Shown piece after piece: positions 21,010 through 33,400 of a stretch of 64,000 nt of DNA. The notes beneath the pieces are model-generated. The model was not told the DNA's origin, did no database searches, and saw only the letters and a program-made list of their open reading frames with translations. Position 1 is the first letter of the stretch; each line of letters begins with the position of its first letter. Position numbers and translations under genes: made by a program. Origin of the DNA: Austropuccinia psidii (lineage: Eukaryota; Basidiomycota; Pucciniomycetes; Pucciniales; Sphaerophragmiaceae); assembly GCA_023105745.1 (NCBI GenBank), contig JALGQZ010000015.1, forward strand, positions 317,501 to 381,500. Reading direction: 5' to 3'.

Positions 21010-24000
21010 AGATAATGAAGTAACATGAAGAATCAAAGCAAGTCAGAAATTTAAAAGAGAATAGGATATTCATATCCACACCCAAATCACAAACATCAAT
21101 ATGATTGCAATTGTGTGGATAAAATATGGAAATATTGCAACAGAAAATGAGATAAAAATTCAATAATGAATTGGAATTCAGATGACATAAATTCCAAACT
21201 GGTTAAAAATAGTGTAGAAGGATGAGACAGAATGGTTCTTTATCAATTGCTACATATATCAAAAACAATTAATTTTGATGGAATAAATCACTGTGTATTG
21301 AACTATATTTAATTTAAAATTACTTCAAATTTCAGAGCTGTAATTCATCATTCTCAAAAGACATTCAAAAAATCTCAAAGGCCAAGAATATAACTATTTT
21401 TGAAATCATTGACAATTTGAAAGATGATTCTTATTTTAAGTATTTAAATAATGTGAGTTGTAATTTCTTTTAATTAATAACCCCAAAAATACACTTAGTA
21501 TTTTTTTCAATTCAAAAATTTATAACAATATGGAATTTTTGAATAATCCCTTATCCAACTTGTCTCCAACTTGACTACAACCTGGCCAGTGATTGTAGGT
21601 TGGAGAAAGGTTTTAGCCATATTTTAATAAAGGTATGACTAAGTTTCACCCAAAGATTTAAAGAAATCAAAACCCATCACCAAAAGGCCTGCAAGAACCA
21701 ATTTCTAATACAATCACTTCTGGAGGTATTTTTTTTCAATAATTAACATAAACTATGACTGCTTACCAGCTTATTTAACAATTTCTAAGAAAATTGCAAA
21801 GTATACTCTGATCTAAACTGACTCAGATAGCTGAGTAATCTATACTGCATGTCTTTATTTATATAAAATGTTTTTATCAGATTATAAACTCTTGCATAGA
21901 AAGATTTTATGCAATATTAACTTCTCAAATTTTTTCAAATATTCCACTTCAAAAGTTCCTTCAATGAAATTCATTTTAATCTCTGACTCTAGGTAGAAGA
22001 TTGATCATAATCCTATAGCCATTTTTACTTTAATGACAAACCAAAAAATGATTTTGAAAATTGACTTAAATTGGCTTGAGGATTGTTTGTGTCAATAAAG
22101 AAAAACGAAAAATGCCATTGACTATTACTGTGGAATTCTTTTGCCTTTTTACCAATCCAGTAACAAAATATTCAAAAATAAATATTCCTTTGAAGAGAAA
22201 GTTATACATTTGCTGTATTGAAACATAATTTTGTATGAAACTGTTGTAAATGGTTAAAATCCAGCTTTTCAGCTTCAACTCTTCCATTTTTGGAAAAATT
22301 AGTGGAAATAATGTTTGAATGATGGAATAAAATGATATGATTTTTTGACATGTTTAAGTCTTTCAAATATATGGGCTGAATCCATAGTTTTTGAAAAAAT
22401 TTCAAATCAAAACCTGGTACAAACTTATAATTCAGAAACGTACATAAGATGAAGCTTTCAAATTATGAATAAAGTCACTTGCTTAAAGTAAGAATTCAAA
22501 AAATTTAACAGGACTATAAAATTGAGAGATTCTCCTCCAGTTCCCTTGTCAGGTAATTCAGACATCCAGTACTAGGTCTTCTAGAGACCAAATATGAATA
22601 TTTGAATTTATAATCTTACATATATTCTTTATTTTTTGAATGAAAGATAAAGATATATTTAAAGCTCTCTTCTTATAAGCTAAACTTGAAGGGATTCAAT
22701 CATTGAAAGAATCTTGGAGGTAGATTCTTGGAAGCATTCTATGTTGGAGACTTCAGGTTTCAAACATGAATTTCATATGAAAGCTCTTTGAAATTTAGGA
22801 ATCTAATGGTCTTATGGGAAGATGTCAGTTGAACTAGAAGTTTAATTTTATTATATTCATGTGAATATAGTCCCTGCAGGTTTTGGAAAATGACAATCAT
22901 GAATGAATATTTTCTAAATACCTATGAATTCAAGGGGTATTTTCAAAATTAATTATAATCTTCACATACCTAGAAGTTAGATTTGTATTTGATTATTATT
23001 ATTAAGCTCTTGATCTTTTGCTAAATATATATAGAATTTATTAGATTTTCATAATGGTAAATTGACTTTATCAGGAGCATTACTTTTAACTGTACCAAAT
23101 GAGACAAGAATATTCATATCCAAGCAAATATATGCTTCCAAGAAATTTTGGAGCTTTATTAATTTTCTTCAAAAATCAAAGATTGTGATTGTCAATCATG
23201 AATCATCACCATGGTAATGAATTTATTATTACCACGGAAATGGAAATATAAAATAAATTGCAAGCTCAATTCCAAAGATTTTTTTGAAACAAATACCTTT
23301 ATTAGAGAAATTAAGTTTGTGAAGATTTAATACTCATATCAGAGGCATAATTGCTATTGAAATCTTTAATTACCTCATTTGATATTTAATTCTTTACAAA
23401 ACCTTGGATATTTGCTTGTGATTTTCATACTATGGGAGCTTATGAAATACCTTAAATCCATTGAAAATTATTTTTAATATGAAAAATTGCAACATTTAGG
23501 TGTAAAATTGAATTTTTGAATTTGTATTTTTATGGATAGTTAGTAATTATTTAGCATTTTTCTTATTTGAAAAAGTCTTTATAGGATTCCCAACTTTTCC
23601 CTGGAAAATAAGAAAATATTGACAGCCTGAGTTAAATTTTATTGAACCACAACAGTAGGATATGATGAATACCTCTTTAAGTAATATTCTATGTATGAAC
23701 TACATAATATTTAATAATAAATTTCTATAAAGTTGTTTTTTTTCAAATTTTTGGATACATTGAATGTTATGTAATATGGAAAGAAATACATTTTGAGTCA
23801 TAAGAGGTCTCAGGTCATTTCTATCATGGGAAAAGGGTGTGAGTTATTGAATGTTAAATTTTGGGAAAATTTGAATTTTGTTTGGTTACAAGTTTGAAAC
23901 AAATGTGTTGGATTTTCAAGATAAGAGAGAGAAAAATTCTTTGTAAAGGTTTTTTTTGGGGGAAATTTCTTTTGAATCTGATATTCACAAAATATTTTCC

Positions 24001-24480
24001 AAAGTAACTCCAAAAGCATAAAGAAGGAAATGATATATCTGAATTTGTTTTTGATTTCCATTAGCTTTTGGGAGAACATAAGAATGAAACATATAAATTT
24101 TGGTGTTTTTTTTAGTGAGTTGGAAAAAATGATGATAGTTAAATTTTTAAGGAGATATATTTTGATGTGAAGATTTTTGACATTAGAAATATTGAGGTCT
24201 GACAAATGAACCTTAAGAGAAAGAAATTACATGAAAGGGAGGATATGATGGCAGATAAGGAAAGTGGGTATTTTGATTTTGAGAATTGTAGGAAAAAATT
24301 CATGACAAATGGCTTCATATTCATTTCAAAGTTGTTTATTTTGCTTTCAAATAATTTTGTGGAATAAAGGGTTGTTTTTTATTTCCAGAATTTCAATAAT
24401 TGAATTAACTTCATGAATTATTTCTGAATCTTGAAAATCCGGCTTGGAAGATCACCAAATATTAATAGCAATTGAGGGCC
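21010..24480. other. Non-coding interior of TIR element
   Basis: About 3.4 kb of AT-rich sequence without a recognisable gene. Short open frames on the minus strand (such as 23810-24205) are compositionally biased and lack motifs. I see nothing else in it. Confidence 0.5.
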
Positions 24481-24489
24481 CATTATGAG

Positions 24490-24552
24490 GAAAGTTGGAA
24501 GCTGGGTTGGACCTATGCTTGACCTGCTACCCCAGCCAGTGGGGATATATTC
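24490..24552 (-). repeat. Right TIR of the 6.2-kb element
   Basis: Reverse complement starts TATCCCCACTGGCTGGGG, then GTAGCAGGTCAAGCATAGG and TCCAACCCAGCTTCC. It pairs with 18343-18400. The adjacent inner ~80 bp resembles 49320-49420. Confidence 0.6.
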
Positions 24553-24555
24553 TTT

Positions 24556-25040
24556 TTCATGCCAAAGGATAACTGTTTCCCTGGAATATTTGGAAAAATC
24601 CAAATACATTACCAAGATAGATTGTATGAAAGGGTTTCACCAGAATTGAGTTAGTCCAAGCTTCATGAAGCCACTCAGAATTATATTCCATATATGTATA
24701 TATTAGTATATCAGAATACCATTTGGCCTCAAGAATGCTCCAGCCCATTTGCAAAAGATGATTGAGTCAATATTTCAAGAGGAAATAGTGGAAGGCTGGA
24801 TGGTCTTATAAATTAATGATACTATCATATACTCAGAGACATGGGAAGAACACATGCAACACATAGACAGATTCATAAGTAAACTCCCATTCATAAGCCT
24901 AAAATTTTCACTTTGGAAGTGTAAATTTGGCCAACAGGAACTATTGGCATTGGGACCCAAGGTTTTAGGCCTTAGCTTGGCCATAAATAGAAACAAAGTA
25001 GCAATGGTACTAAAAAAAAAGTACCAAAAACATTCAAGAA
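24556..25040 (+). pseudogene. pol: B reverse transcriptase relic, second half
   Basis: Resumes RT after the TIR element: KYITKIDCMKGFHQN, then IRMPFGLKNAPAHLQKMI, then a damaged catalytic region (A1 has YIDD; here the codons near 24810-24840 read LINDTII), then the KCKFG..ELLALGPKVLGLSLAINRNKVA thumb segment. Several frameshifts and stops. Confidence 0.75.
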
Positions 25041-25919
25041 ATGAAATCTTTATCAGGATTTTCTAGCTACTACAAAAACCAAATAGAGAAATTCTCACAC
25101 AAACCCAGTATCCTATATAAATTATGTTCAAGTTATGTAGCTTTTGAAAGCAATAAGGAAAGGAGGTATGCATATGAGAGAATCAAACATGAACTTACCA
25201 ATTCACCTGTCCATATGTTACCTGACTTTGAAATTCCCTTTAAACTTTACATAAAGTCATCCTTCAGTAAAGTATTAGGCACATCCCTACACCAGAGACA
25301 AATTGTGGATGTCAAACCTAGAAAAGGTGGAATATGTTATATTTCAAGGAATATGAAAACTTCAAAGGCCAGATATGAAGAAGCTCAGACAGAATGCCTA
25401 TTCCTAGTATGGGCCTTAGAAAGACTCCATTACTATCTGGAGGGTTCAGTCTTACAATTTGAAGCTTACACAGACTGTACAGCACTCAGGTCCTTACTCA
25501 AAATGAATAAAACCAACAGTAAAATGTTGAGGTGGCAAATAGAAATCCAAGAGTATAGATGTAATATTAAAATCATATACAAGGAGGGAAGAATTTGTAC
25601 CAATGCAGATGGCCTTAGTAGATGGAAACTAGATAATGTCAAAAGCAACCCAGTTTATGACCCGGAGGTAAATGCAAAAGTTCCTGTTAACTTCATTGAA
25701 GTAGAAATGAAAGATAAATTCATTTTCTCAGCATGGGAGCCAGAATGTGGTACTCTAAAAACTGGGAATGATGAGCCAGAAAAGACAGAAACACCTGTAT
25801 TAGGAATAAGCTCCTCAAGAATTCATACTGAGATTTTTAATGCATTACATAAATCTTGTGCAAAACACAAACAGTGTAGCATATTGACATCACTTCTACA
25901 ACAGAAATATAGGAGCTAA
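25041..25919 (+). pseudogene. pol: B RNase H region (292-aa open frame)
   Basis: The longest surviving open frame of B. It aligns with the connection and RNase H domains of A1: SLSGFSSYYKNQI ([12 protein letters not shown] in A1), [55 protein letters not shown]. In the first catalytic segment A1 has [13 protein letters not shown], while B has YIKSSFSKVLGTSL, so the Asp has become Lys and catalysis is expected to be lost. The downstream linker diverges. No start codon of its own is expected, since it was part of a polyprotein. Confidence 0.75.
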
Positions 25920-26096
25920 GAACTGGACTTCCAGCTGTAATAAACTTGGCTGAGGGATTATAAGGACAATAAGTTTCTCCTTATAGCTAGACTACTATAA
26001 CACAGGGAGAAACACACCAGTGCCCTCATATTGATAGACAGAGATCATACCACACTTATTGTCCAATAATGTCATGACTGCCCCTATATAGGACAC

Positions 26097-26318
26097 ATGA
26101 GTGAATACAGAACCAAGGAGAGGATAGCAAGCAAAGCTTGGTGGCCTCAGTGGAAACAAGAATTGAGTGAATACATAGTGACTTGTGACAAATTCCAGAA
26201 GGCAGATACAAAAAATACAAAGAAATATGGAGTACTTCAACATGTAGAGGAGTGTAAGAACCCATGGGAAATGATCAACATGGACTGCATGACAAGAATT
26301 GTCTCAGGAGGAAAATAA
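26097..26318 (+). pseudogene. pol: B integrase zinc-binding and core start
   Basis: Reads SEYRTKERIASKAWWPQWKQELSEYIVTCDKFQ, matching the integrase N-terminal domain of A1 with the CX2C motif reduced to C-DKF. Then MINMDCMTRI, where A1 has HMDWVTAL, so the first core Asp is preserved. Stops lie before and after. Confidence 0.7.
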
Positions 26319-26447
26319 AAGTAAAATGCTTTCCTATTCATAATTGATAGGTTTAGCAAGAGTCTTAGGTGCCTACCATGTCTTAAAGAGGATGCAGCTA
26401 TGGAAACAGTGTTGTTATTTTGAAATGAGATTATATCATCCTTTGGA

Positions 26448-26768
26448 GTGCCTAAGATTATCATCAGTGACAAAGAACCCAAGTTCACATTAGAATTTTG
26501 GACAAACCTTTATGATATTCTTTGTACAAAACTTGCATTCACCACAGCTTACCATCCACAAACCAATGGACTAGCTGAAAGGATGATCAAAGCTATGGAG
26601 GACTTCATTAGGAGATTCTGTACCTATTTCATGGAATACAAATATCATGAAGGGTATACCCATGAATTTCTTACACTTCCACCAGCTTATAACACCAGCC
26701 AGAACTCCACCACAGGGAACTCATGCCATCTGGTAGAGAAGGGATGGAATCCCCTATTTCCAGTATAA
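26448..26768 (+). pseudogene. pol: B integrase catalytic core
   Basis: Aligns with A1 integrase: [19 protein letters not shown] (A1 ISDRDPKF; catalytic Asp in SDK retained), [28 protein letters not shown] (catalytic Glu retained), then [16 protein letters not shown] interrupts the segment upstream at about 26420. Confidence 0.75.
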
Positions 26769-26984
26769 AACTGTAAGAAAACTCTTATGTACATCCATCC
26801 CACAGCCAAAGATTTCCATGATATATGGAAAAGAGAATGTGATACAGCAGCAACATTAACAGATGAGGAAAAGAAGTGTAACAAGCAGAGGTATGGAAAG
26901 ACCCATGAGGAACCTGACTTTCAATAATGTTACCAGGTTCTAGTTTCCACCTTAAGCTTCAATAATCGCAAAGGAACCAAGAAA

Positions 26985-27236
26985 ATGAGAGACAAATTGG
27001 TGGTACCATTCACTATCATAAGATCAATAGGAGGAAATTCAGTGGAAGTCCAACTCACAGAAGGATTATCTAGGAAACACCCAGTGTTCCCAGTGATCTT
27101 GGTCAAACCATACCACAAAACTGGAGAAGATAGGTTCCCCTCCAGTAATGTGATTCATACCCCACAGGAAATTGTAGAAGCAGATGACTCCCCTGTCCCA
27201 GTGAAAAAATCATCAAAGACAGGAAACTCAGACTAA
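26985..27236 (+). pseudogene. pol: B integrase C-terminal GPY-like module
   Basis: Contains a VVPFTIIRSIGGNSVEVQL segment and HPVFPVILVKPYHKTG, equivalent to [12 protein letters not shown] and FPVSLIKPY of A1. The chromodomain is not clearly readable after it. Confidence 0.65.
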
Positions 27237-27417
27237 ATGGGAAAAACCATAGACAGAATCTGTTCCAATTCAAAACCAGACAGCTGATAAGGATAAATCC
27301 TTAGTAGAGTATGCACTACCAGATGGCTACCTTCACCTGAGAATATTTTTAGCCTCCTGCAGGGTTGAACATTCTTACCAATTATGAGCCTTTCTTTGGA
27401 GGGAGGATATGTCATAT

Positions 27418-30400
27418 TGTGACTAAAAGCCAGAGCACAAGCATGATTGCAGAATACCATAATCCTGTCACAACCACATGTAATCACCCCCCAATGGGTG
27501 TTTACAGAAAATATAGCCTGACCTCATTTTATGGCCAATTGGTCATGTCATCAGTTTTATGGCTAATTGGACCATTTTGGTGTTTTATAGCCTTTGGGCC
27601 ATATCCTGCAACCATTGGCCCTTTTGGCCAATTAAACACCTCACCAACCCCAGGCCAATACCTTTGTTTTGGTCCTGGGGGCTCATCTGACCTTCCAGGG
27701 GCTTCTGGACCCTCTAGCCATCACGAGGGCCTTTGGACCAACCCCTTTGATTATGGGGTCTAAGGCCTAAATGGCCTTTTTGGGCCATTTAGGCCCTCTA
27801 CAGCCCGCAGGCCATAGTCCACAGCCCATGGTATGTGGGACCCTTAGGCCCCTTTTAGACAAATATCAATGAGGCCAAAAGGGTCCAGGTGGGTCCCAAA
27901 CCCTAAGTGGGCCCACCTGAGCCAATGTTGGCCCCCAAAAATGGCCAAAAGGACCCCAGGACCCAAATTGGCCAAGAACCACATTTTTGCCACTTTTGAC
28001 CCCTGGACTCTGGCAGCCACCAGAGGCCAAAAGCTCAAGTCCAAAAAGATTTCCCCTCAATTCAGGGGAAGAACTTTCCTTCACCAATGTACTCCATACA
28101 AAAGGATTCAGGTGTGGTGCATATATGGTATAATATACCATTATGCACCAGCTTTGCTCAGAAATCCAATGGTGATGTTTTCAGGACCAAATTATGCCTT
28201 TTAAATTCAAAGCCCTGAATCCATCACCCATTTCAAAGGAAGTCTTTTCAGTCATTCAGTCTTGCAATCCCTGGTGGCTACCAGAAGACCATTCGAGGAC
28301 CCCAACCACCTGGTCCTGCAGGAGTTGGGTTGTATCTTCTTTTCAGGATTATTCCAAGGTTAATTTCACAAGGTTATCAATCATTCAATCAGCTGTCAAG
28401 GAATCAAGTACTTCAGTATTCTTTGGACAACTCAATTGGTCCATACAGGCTGTATTCAAGCAAGCTGTATGGCCTTGGCCCTTTTGGGCCCATTCATATT
28501 CCACTGTGGGAATTCAGTCACACAGCTCAATTCTCAAGATGGCCAGATGTGTATTTACCCAAAGCAGTCAATACTGCCAGGTGATCAACCCTCCATGATC
28601 AGTCTTCAACTTTTTACAGATACTGGCCACCTTTTCTTCCCTGGGGACTTTTCCCCAGTTAATTAATATATTGGATTCATTTTTATCCTTATTTTCTTTT
28701 CATTTATTAAAGTAAATACTAATACTCTTAAGTCAGTCATTTGCACCTTTTTTTCTTTGCCTGTCAGTGGATATTGGTGGTCATATCCCTTACTAATTCC
28801 ATTATTCTTCCTGGCAGGTTGAAACAGTGAATTGAGGATTCATTTGGTTGGCTCTTTGGCTTTTGGATTTCTTTATCATCTTGGCCATTGGCTTCCTCTT
28901 TTCCTTTATCTTTGGAATACTTGTCCTTACTCTTATTCTTCTTTAAAGAAATACAATCCTTGTTATTTCTTTATTCTTTTGGAGCCCTCCAAGTGAGCTC
29001 TTGATTCCTGAGTGCCAGGCCACTCTTTTTTTCCACTAGAGCCCCTGTGACAAATCCAATGGTAGAGCAAAATACCACCAAAACGTTAACTGAGCCAGAA
29101 TATCTCAAAAATGGTATCAAAAGAAAGAGGAATTTCACCTCTTTCTAAGGACATAGCTTGTATAATCATAGACCAAGAATGACAGAGTTATTCAGGCTCA
29201 AAATAAGGACTGATCATAAACCTTAATTTTCACCTTTCATCTAAAATCCAGAGGAGGAGGCAAAACCACATCAAATGGGTATTTGAATTGAATCTCTCAG
29301 TCAGGGATATTCAATGGCACTAGCCAAATAGAGCATCAAACCTTTAGAATCTATGGTCAAATAAAAGCCAAATAAGGGTGAATAAAATATTCACCTCTCA
29401 TCTAACTTCTACATTTTTAGTGTTTGATACCCCAAAGTGTGCTTCTATTTAGAAGAGAAAAATAAGAGCCTTTTAGTTTCTCCCTCTATTTACCCATATC
29501 ACATCTAGAACAAAAGTTATTGAGAAAACAAACTCCATACAGGATTAATAACAAATTCATAAGTCAACAATGAAATTGAAAATTGGTGTAACTATTCCAT
29601 ATTTAATGTTCCCACACAAAATGAGTCTCCATTGTGTAGAAACCATCAAGGGATAAATAATTAGCCACCCTTTGGCTCTTTATATTCAAAAAAGACATCA
29701 TTATGACAGTCTTAAGGGTAAAATAACACAATATTGGATAAAAACCAATACTGTGAGATATTACTCCACAACTATGAATATGAGGTTTCAACACAATGAA
29801 GAAGCATGTTTATACTTCAATAAATAATATTCTGACTGAAACAGGGTCCACTGGCACATTCTGTACAGCATTCTACACATCTGGCCTGTCCAAATATGTC
29901 TATGAGGACCTCAACTGAAACCTTTTACCCTGTATTGGGGAAAAGTGACCAGAGTTGGTTTCAAAGCCACATCTGAGCCTAATACAGGCTTTAAAGAGAT
30001 TTATAAGCTACAATTCTTTACTTAGAAGTGAAAATTCTTCACTCTTTTTATGTGTCCAAAGCCAGAGTACCTTTTTACCCCTTTTCAGGATAAAAAGGGA
30101 CCTTTCTCTTCCCAAAAGAGCAATCCCCATCCTGCTCTCAAATTCCTACATAGTAGATATTTTTACCAACATTTATAATCTTGCAGATTAATCAGGTTAT
30201 ACTTACAAGTCTTATATATATATTAGTTCTTGTTATAATTTGTCAATTAATTAACACTGCACCCAGGGCTTTCAGTAGCTCTCACCACCATTATACCTTT
30301 ATAGTAAATCCCAAACAATATTGCCAAAAATATATTTTCATAACTCTCCTCTGTGTCACAGTAGTAGTTAAATCTTGTAGTTACTATTGCATATCCTTAT

Positions 30401-30418
30401 CATAAACTTGCCCTGACA
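27418..30418 (+). repeat. 3' LTR of B, split by solo LTR C
   Basis: The first 48 bp (27418-27465) match the start of the 5' LTR. The rest (29058-30418) matches its remainder to the shared CCTGACA end. Joined length is about 1409 bp against 1391 bp for the 5' LTR. A purine-rich GGAGGGAGGATA lies just upstream at about 27398-27409. Confidence 0.7.
27466..29052 (+). repeat. Solo LTR of family C
   Basis: A 1587-bp segment starting TGTCACAACC and ending CCTGTGACA, flanked by AATCC at 27461-27465 and 29053-29057. It is inserted in the 3' LTR of B. The first part is GC-richer than its surroundings and has repeated GGCCAAAA/TTTTGGCC words; the last third is T-rich. A minus-strand partial copy lies at 47681-48234. 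ORFs inside it have no motifs. Confidence 0.85.
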
Positions 30419-33400
30419 CCTAAAGCATTCTGTAAGAAGCGGATGTATTGAGCCTTTCTCTACAGAATATTATATCAATTCCATGGATGAAATCACTACC
30501 AGAACAAAAATTGGTAGCAATTTCTATAAACCCCCAATGGACAATAAAACTAGTGGAAGACCAATTTCAAGAAAAAGGCCAAATAAACCACAAGACAGAG
30601 CCCCTTTTAAATTTCATAAATTTGGACGTACATCCCATTTGGCTAAACCCTGTCCTAAGAAAGCAAAATTAATAAGCTAGAACTTGAAAAGACTCAAGAC
30701 ACCAAGCAAAACAATTAAGTTACTTTACAAGAAAAGGATTTTGAACCTGATGAAGAAGATTTACCAGATAAATTTAGTATAGAAAAAATATATGTGTCTT
30801 GTGAATTCACAAAGGGGCATAATCACTTGCCACAATATAGTGATGAGGGTATGGATCTCATAAGCTTGCAAGATGCCAAGATGCAGAAAACCAAACCTTC
30901 CATAGGTAACATTTATACAGCTGGATCATCTTGTATCACTAATATTGTGATAAACAACAAAGAAGCCAACATAAATCTTGACTTGGGTGCTTTTTACACT
31001 TTTTTAAGTAAAATTTATCTTTATAGAAATACATACCAATTGGAAAGTGAAATTTATCAAAATTTAAGGTATAAAATTCAGTAGTCTTAGCAATTACATG
31101 CAGCCTTTGGGTCTTTTTGAAGCAGAAATCATATCTCCTAATCCTGAAGAGAGTATTAGACTTAAAGTTGAGAGTGTTTCTATATATAATTGTACCTCAC
31201 AACATCTCATACTTGGGAATGATTATCACTATCAATATATATGGTATTGATCTTGATAATCATACAGACAGATATTTCACAATAGGTTTAAGTAAAATAT
31301 ATAAATTTTCTTTTCCTTAAGAGAAGAAAGAAATAACTGTCATAGGAAAAGTAAAATATTTTAATAAAGAGAAATTTGTGACTGAAAAATTACTGGTAGC
31401 ACAAATTGATCCTGAATTGACATCAGAAATGAAAGAAGACCTTATTGAAATTCTATTTTAATATAGAAAAGCCTTTGTTTCTGATAATGAACCACCAGGG
31501 GCTATTAAAAGCCATTAAGTGGACACTATTCTTAATGTGGAAAGACCTTATAACCCACTATTAAGGATACCAGATTACCCAGCTAGCCCTAGAGCTAGGG
31601 AAGAATTGGAGTCTAATATTAATGAACTAAAGAAACTGGGAGCTCTCAGAAAAGTTGGAAATCATGAGGGAGTAGAAGTCAGAAACCCTGTAATCATTAC
31701 TTGTCATAATGATCAATCAAGTATGCTTGGTGACTTTGGAGAATTTGATAACTATACAATTTCAGGCAGGTATCCAATTCCTAGAATCCATGAGACTTTG
31801 ACTCAATTATCCAAAGACAGATCTATTACCTCTATGGATTCACTTAAAGGCTTGCATCAGAATTTTCTAACACCTCATGCTAGAAATTTATTTAGAATAA
31901 TTTCTCATTGTTGTATTAATTAATATTTGAGGATGCCTTTTGGAACTGAAAATTCACCTTCTCATTATCAAAGAGTGATGAACACCATTTTCCCACATAA
32001 ATTATCAGAAGAATGGTTAATCATTTATATTGATGACATTCCCATTTGTTTATAAGCCTTGAAATTTCTTTTAAAGAGAGTTCCATTATTATTTAAGAAA
32101 ATTCTTCAAGCAAACATAAAAATATATCTTAATAAGTTTAATTTTGAGTTTCATGAGCTAAAGTCTGTGGGACATTTAGTTCCAGGAGTAAGCCTTGGTG
32201 TTGATAAAAAAACAAAGTGACTGAAGTCTCACTGAAACAAATACCCCAGAGCAAGAAATAAATGATGTCTTTCTCAGGATTTTCTAGTTATCACAGGCAA
32301 CACCTTGAATATTTTGCAAACTATGCTAGATCATTTTTCAGAATATTTGATCAGAAAATTGTATTTGAGATGACACAAGAAAGGATTAAGGCATAGGAAA
32401 AGATAAAGCATGCCTTAACCAATGCACTATCATTATTGATGCCAGACTGGAATCTTCCTTTCAAGCTATATAATGATGAATGTGTTGGAGGCTTATGTGA
32501 AGCTTTTCATTAATTTCAAATTTCCAATTACAAGGTTTTTGAAATTCCTTTTTTTTATCTCAAGGAAATTGAAATTCACTGAGGCTAGATATAGAGCAAT
32601 CCAAATGAAGGGACTTTTCCTTGTATGGGATCTGTAAAACCTTCATTAATATCTTTATTTCAGTTTTTCTGAGGTAATTACTTATTTCAATGCTTTGAAA
32701 TAACTGCTTGACATGAAAGCCCCTAATAGACACATGTTAAGATGGAAAATTTCTATACAGGGGTATAGGGTTAATATGACCATAGTACATAAATCTGGAA
32801 ATATTGACAAGAGTTCTGATGGCTTAAGTAGATGTGTATTAACCAATACACTTGAAAATCCTTCTTATGTTCCTGAAAATGTAACACCTCAAATTCCAAC
32901 GGAAGGGACTAATATCACAGATGTGGGGACAGAATTCTTTGAAGAAGTTAGAGAGAGCTACAAGCAAGATACAAATTGTCATATTCTTACTTCTATACTT
33001 GAAAAATATTGCAACTATACAGATCTAGCCAATTCTTTGAAAGATATATGGAAAACATCATATGATAATTGGAGATTCCATTTTTTTGATGGGATCTCAT
33101 ATCATAGGTTTAAACACACATGTTTAATGGTCCCATGTAGGAGAACTTTCACTAGCACAATATTACTAGAGTGCCATGAAAAAATTCATTTTGGACATAT
33201 GTCTAAACACAGAACAATGGAAAGAACTAAGAAATGTTTTTGATGGCCATCTTGGAGAAAATATGTCATTGAGTACTGTCATGGTTGTGACCATTGTCAG
33301 AATTCCAAAAATGTTACTGGTAAAAGATTTGGTTTGATGATTCATATCCAAAAACCAAGTACCCCATGGAAAGTGGTTCATATGTATTGACTTACTGCCT

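Larger units (their letters stand above)
18340..24556. mobile_element. 6.2-kb TIR element inside B reverse transcriptase
   Basis: A block of about 6.2 kb interrupts the RT reading frame of B and is bounded by inverted copies of one sequence. The left end reads CTATCCCCACTGGCAGGGG then TAGCAGGTTCAACC. The right end, reverse-complemented, reads ATATCCCCACTGGCTGGGG then TAGCAGGTCAAGC. RT codons before (RNPTPST) and after (RITVSLEYLEKSKYITKID) rejoin at the PIPRIH position of A1, with about 9 bp of weakly duplicated target (CCAAGCACC / CCAAAGGAT). No transposase is visible inside, so it is non-autonomous or decayed. MULE-like affinity is possible but unproven. A further end copy lies at 49254. 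Confidence 0.6.
12944..30418 (+). mobile_element. Old Ty3/Gypsy retrotransposon B, doubly interrupted
   Basis: LTRs at 12944-14334 and 27418-30418 share start (TGTGACT.AAA.CCAGAG), end (CCTGACA) and long internal similarity, and gag-pol relics lie between them in Gypsy order. The internal region is split inside the RT gene by a TIR element (about 18340-24556), and the 3' LTR by solo LTR C (27466-29052). With these removed the element is about 9.7 kb. Stops and frameshifts are abundant. No matching 5-bp duplication is seen at the outer ends (CAGCC versus CCTAA). Confidence 0.8.

Noticed and set aside
23810..24324. Minus-strand ORFs of 131 and 61 aa in the TIR element
   Set aside because: Compositionally biased, no transposase motif, no splice-linked partner.
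27844..28666. Several overlapping ORFs on both strands in LTR C
   Set aside because: They lie in a solo LTR, have no domains, and arise from the GC-richer composition.
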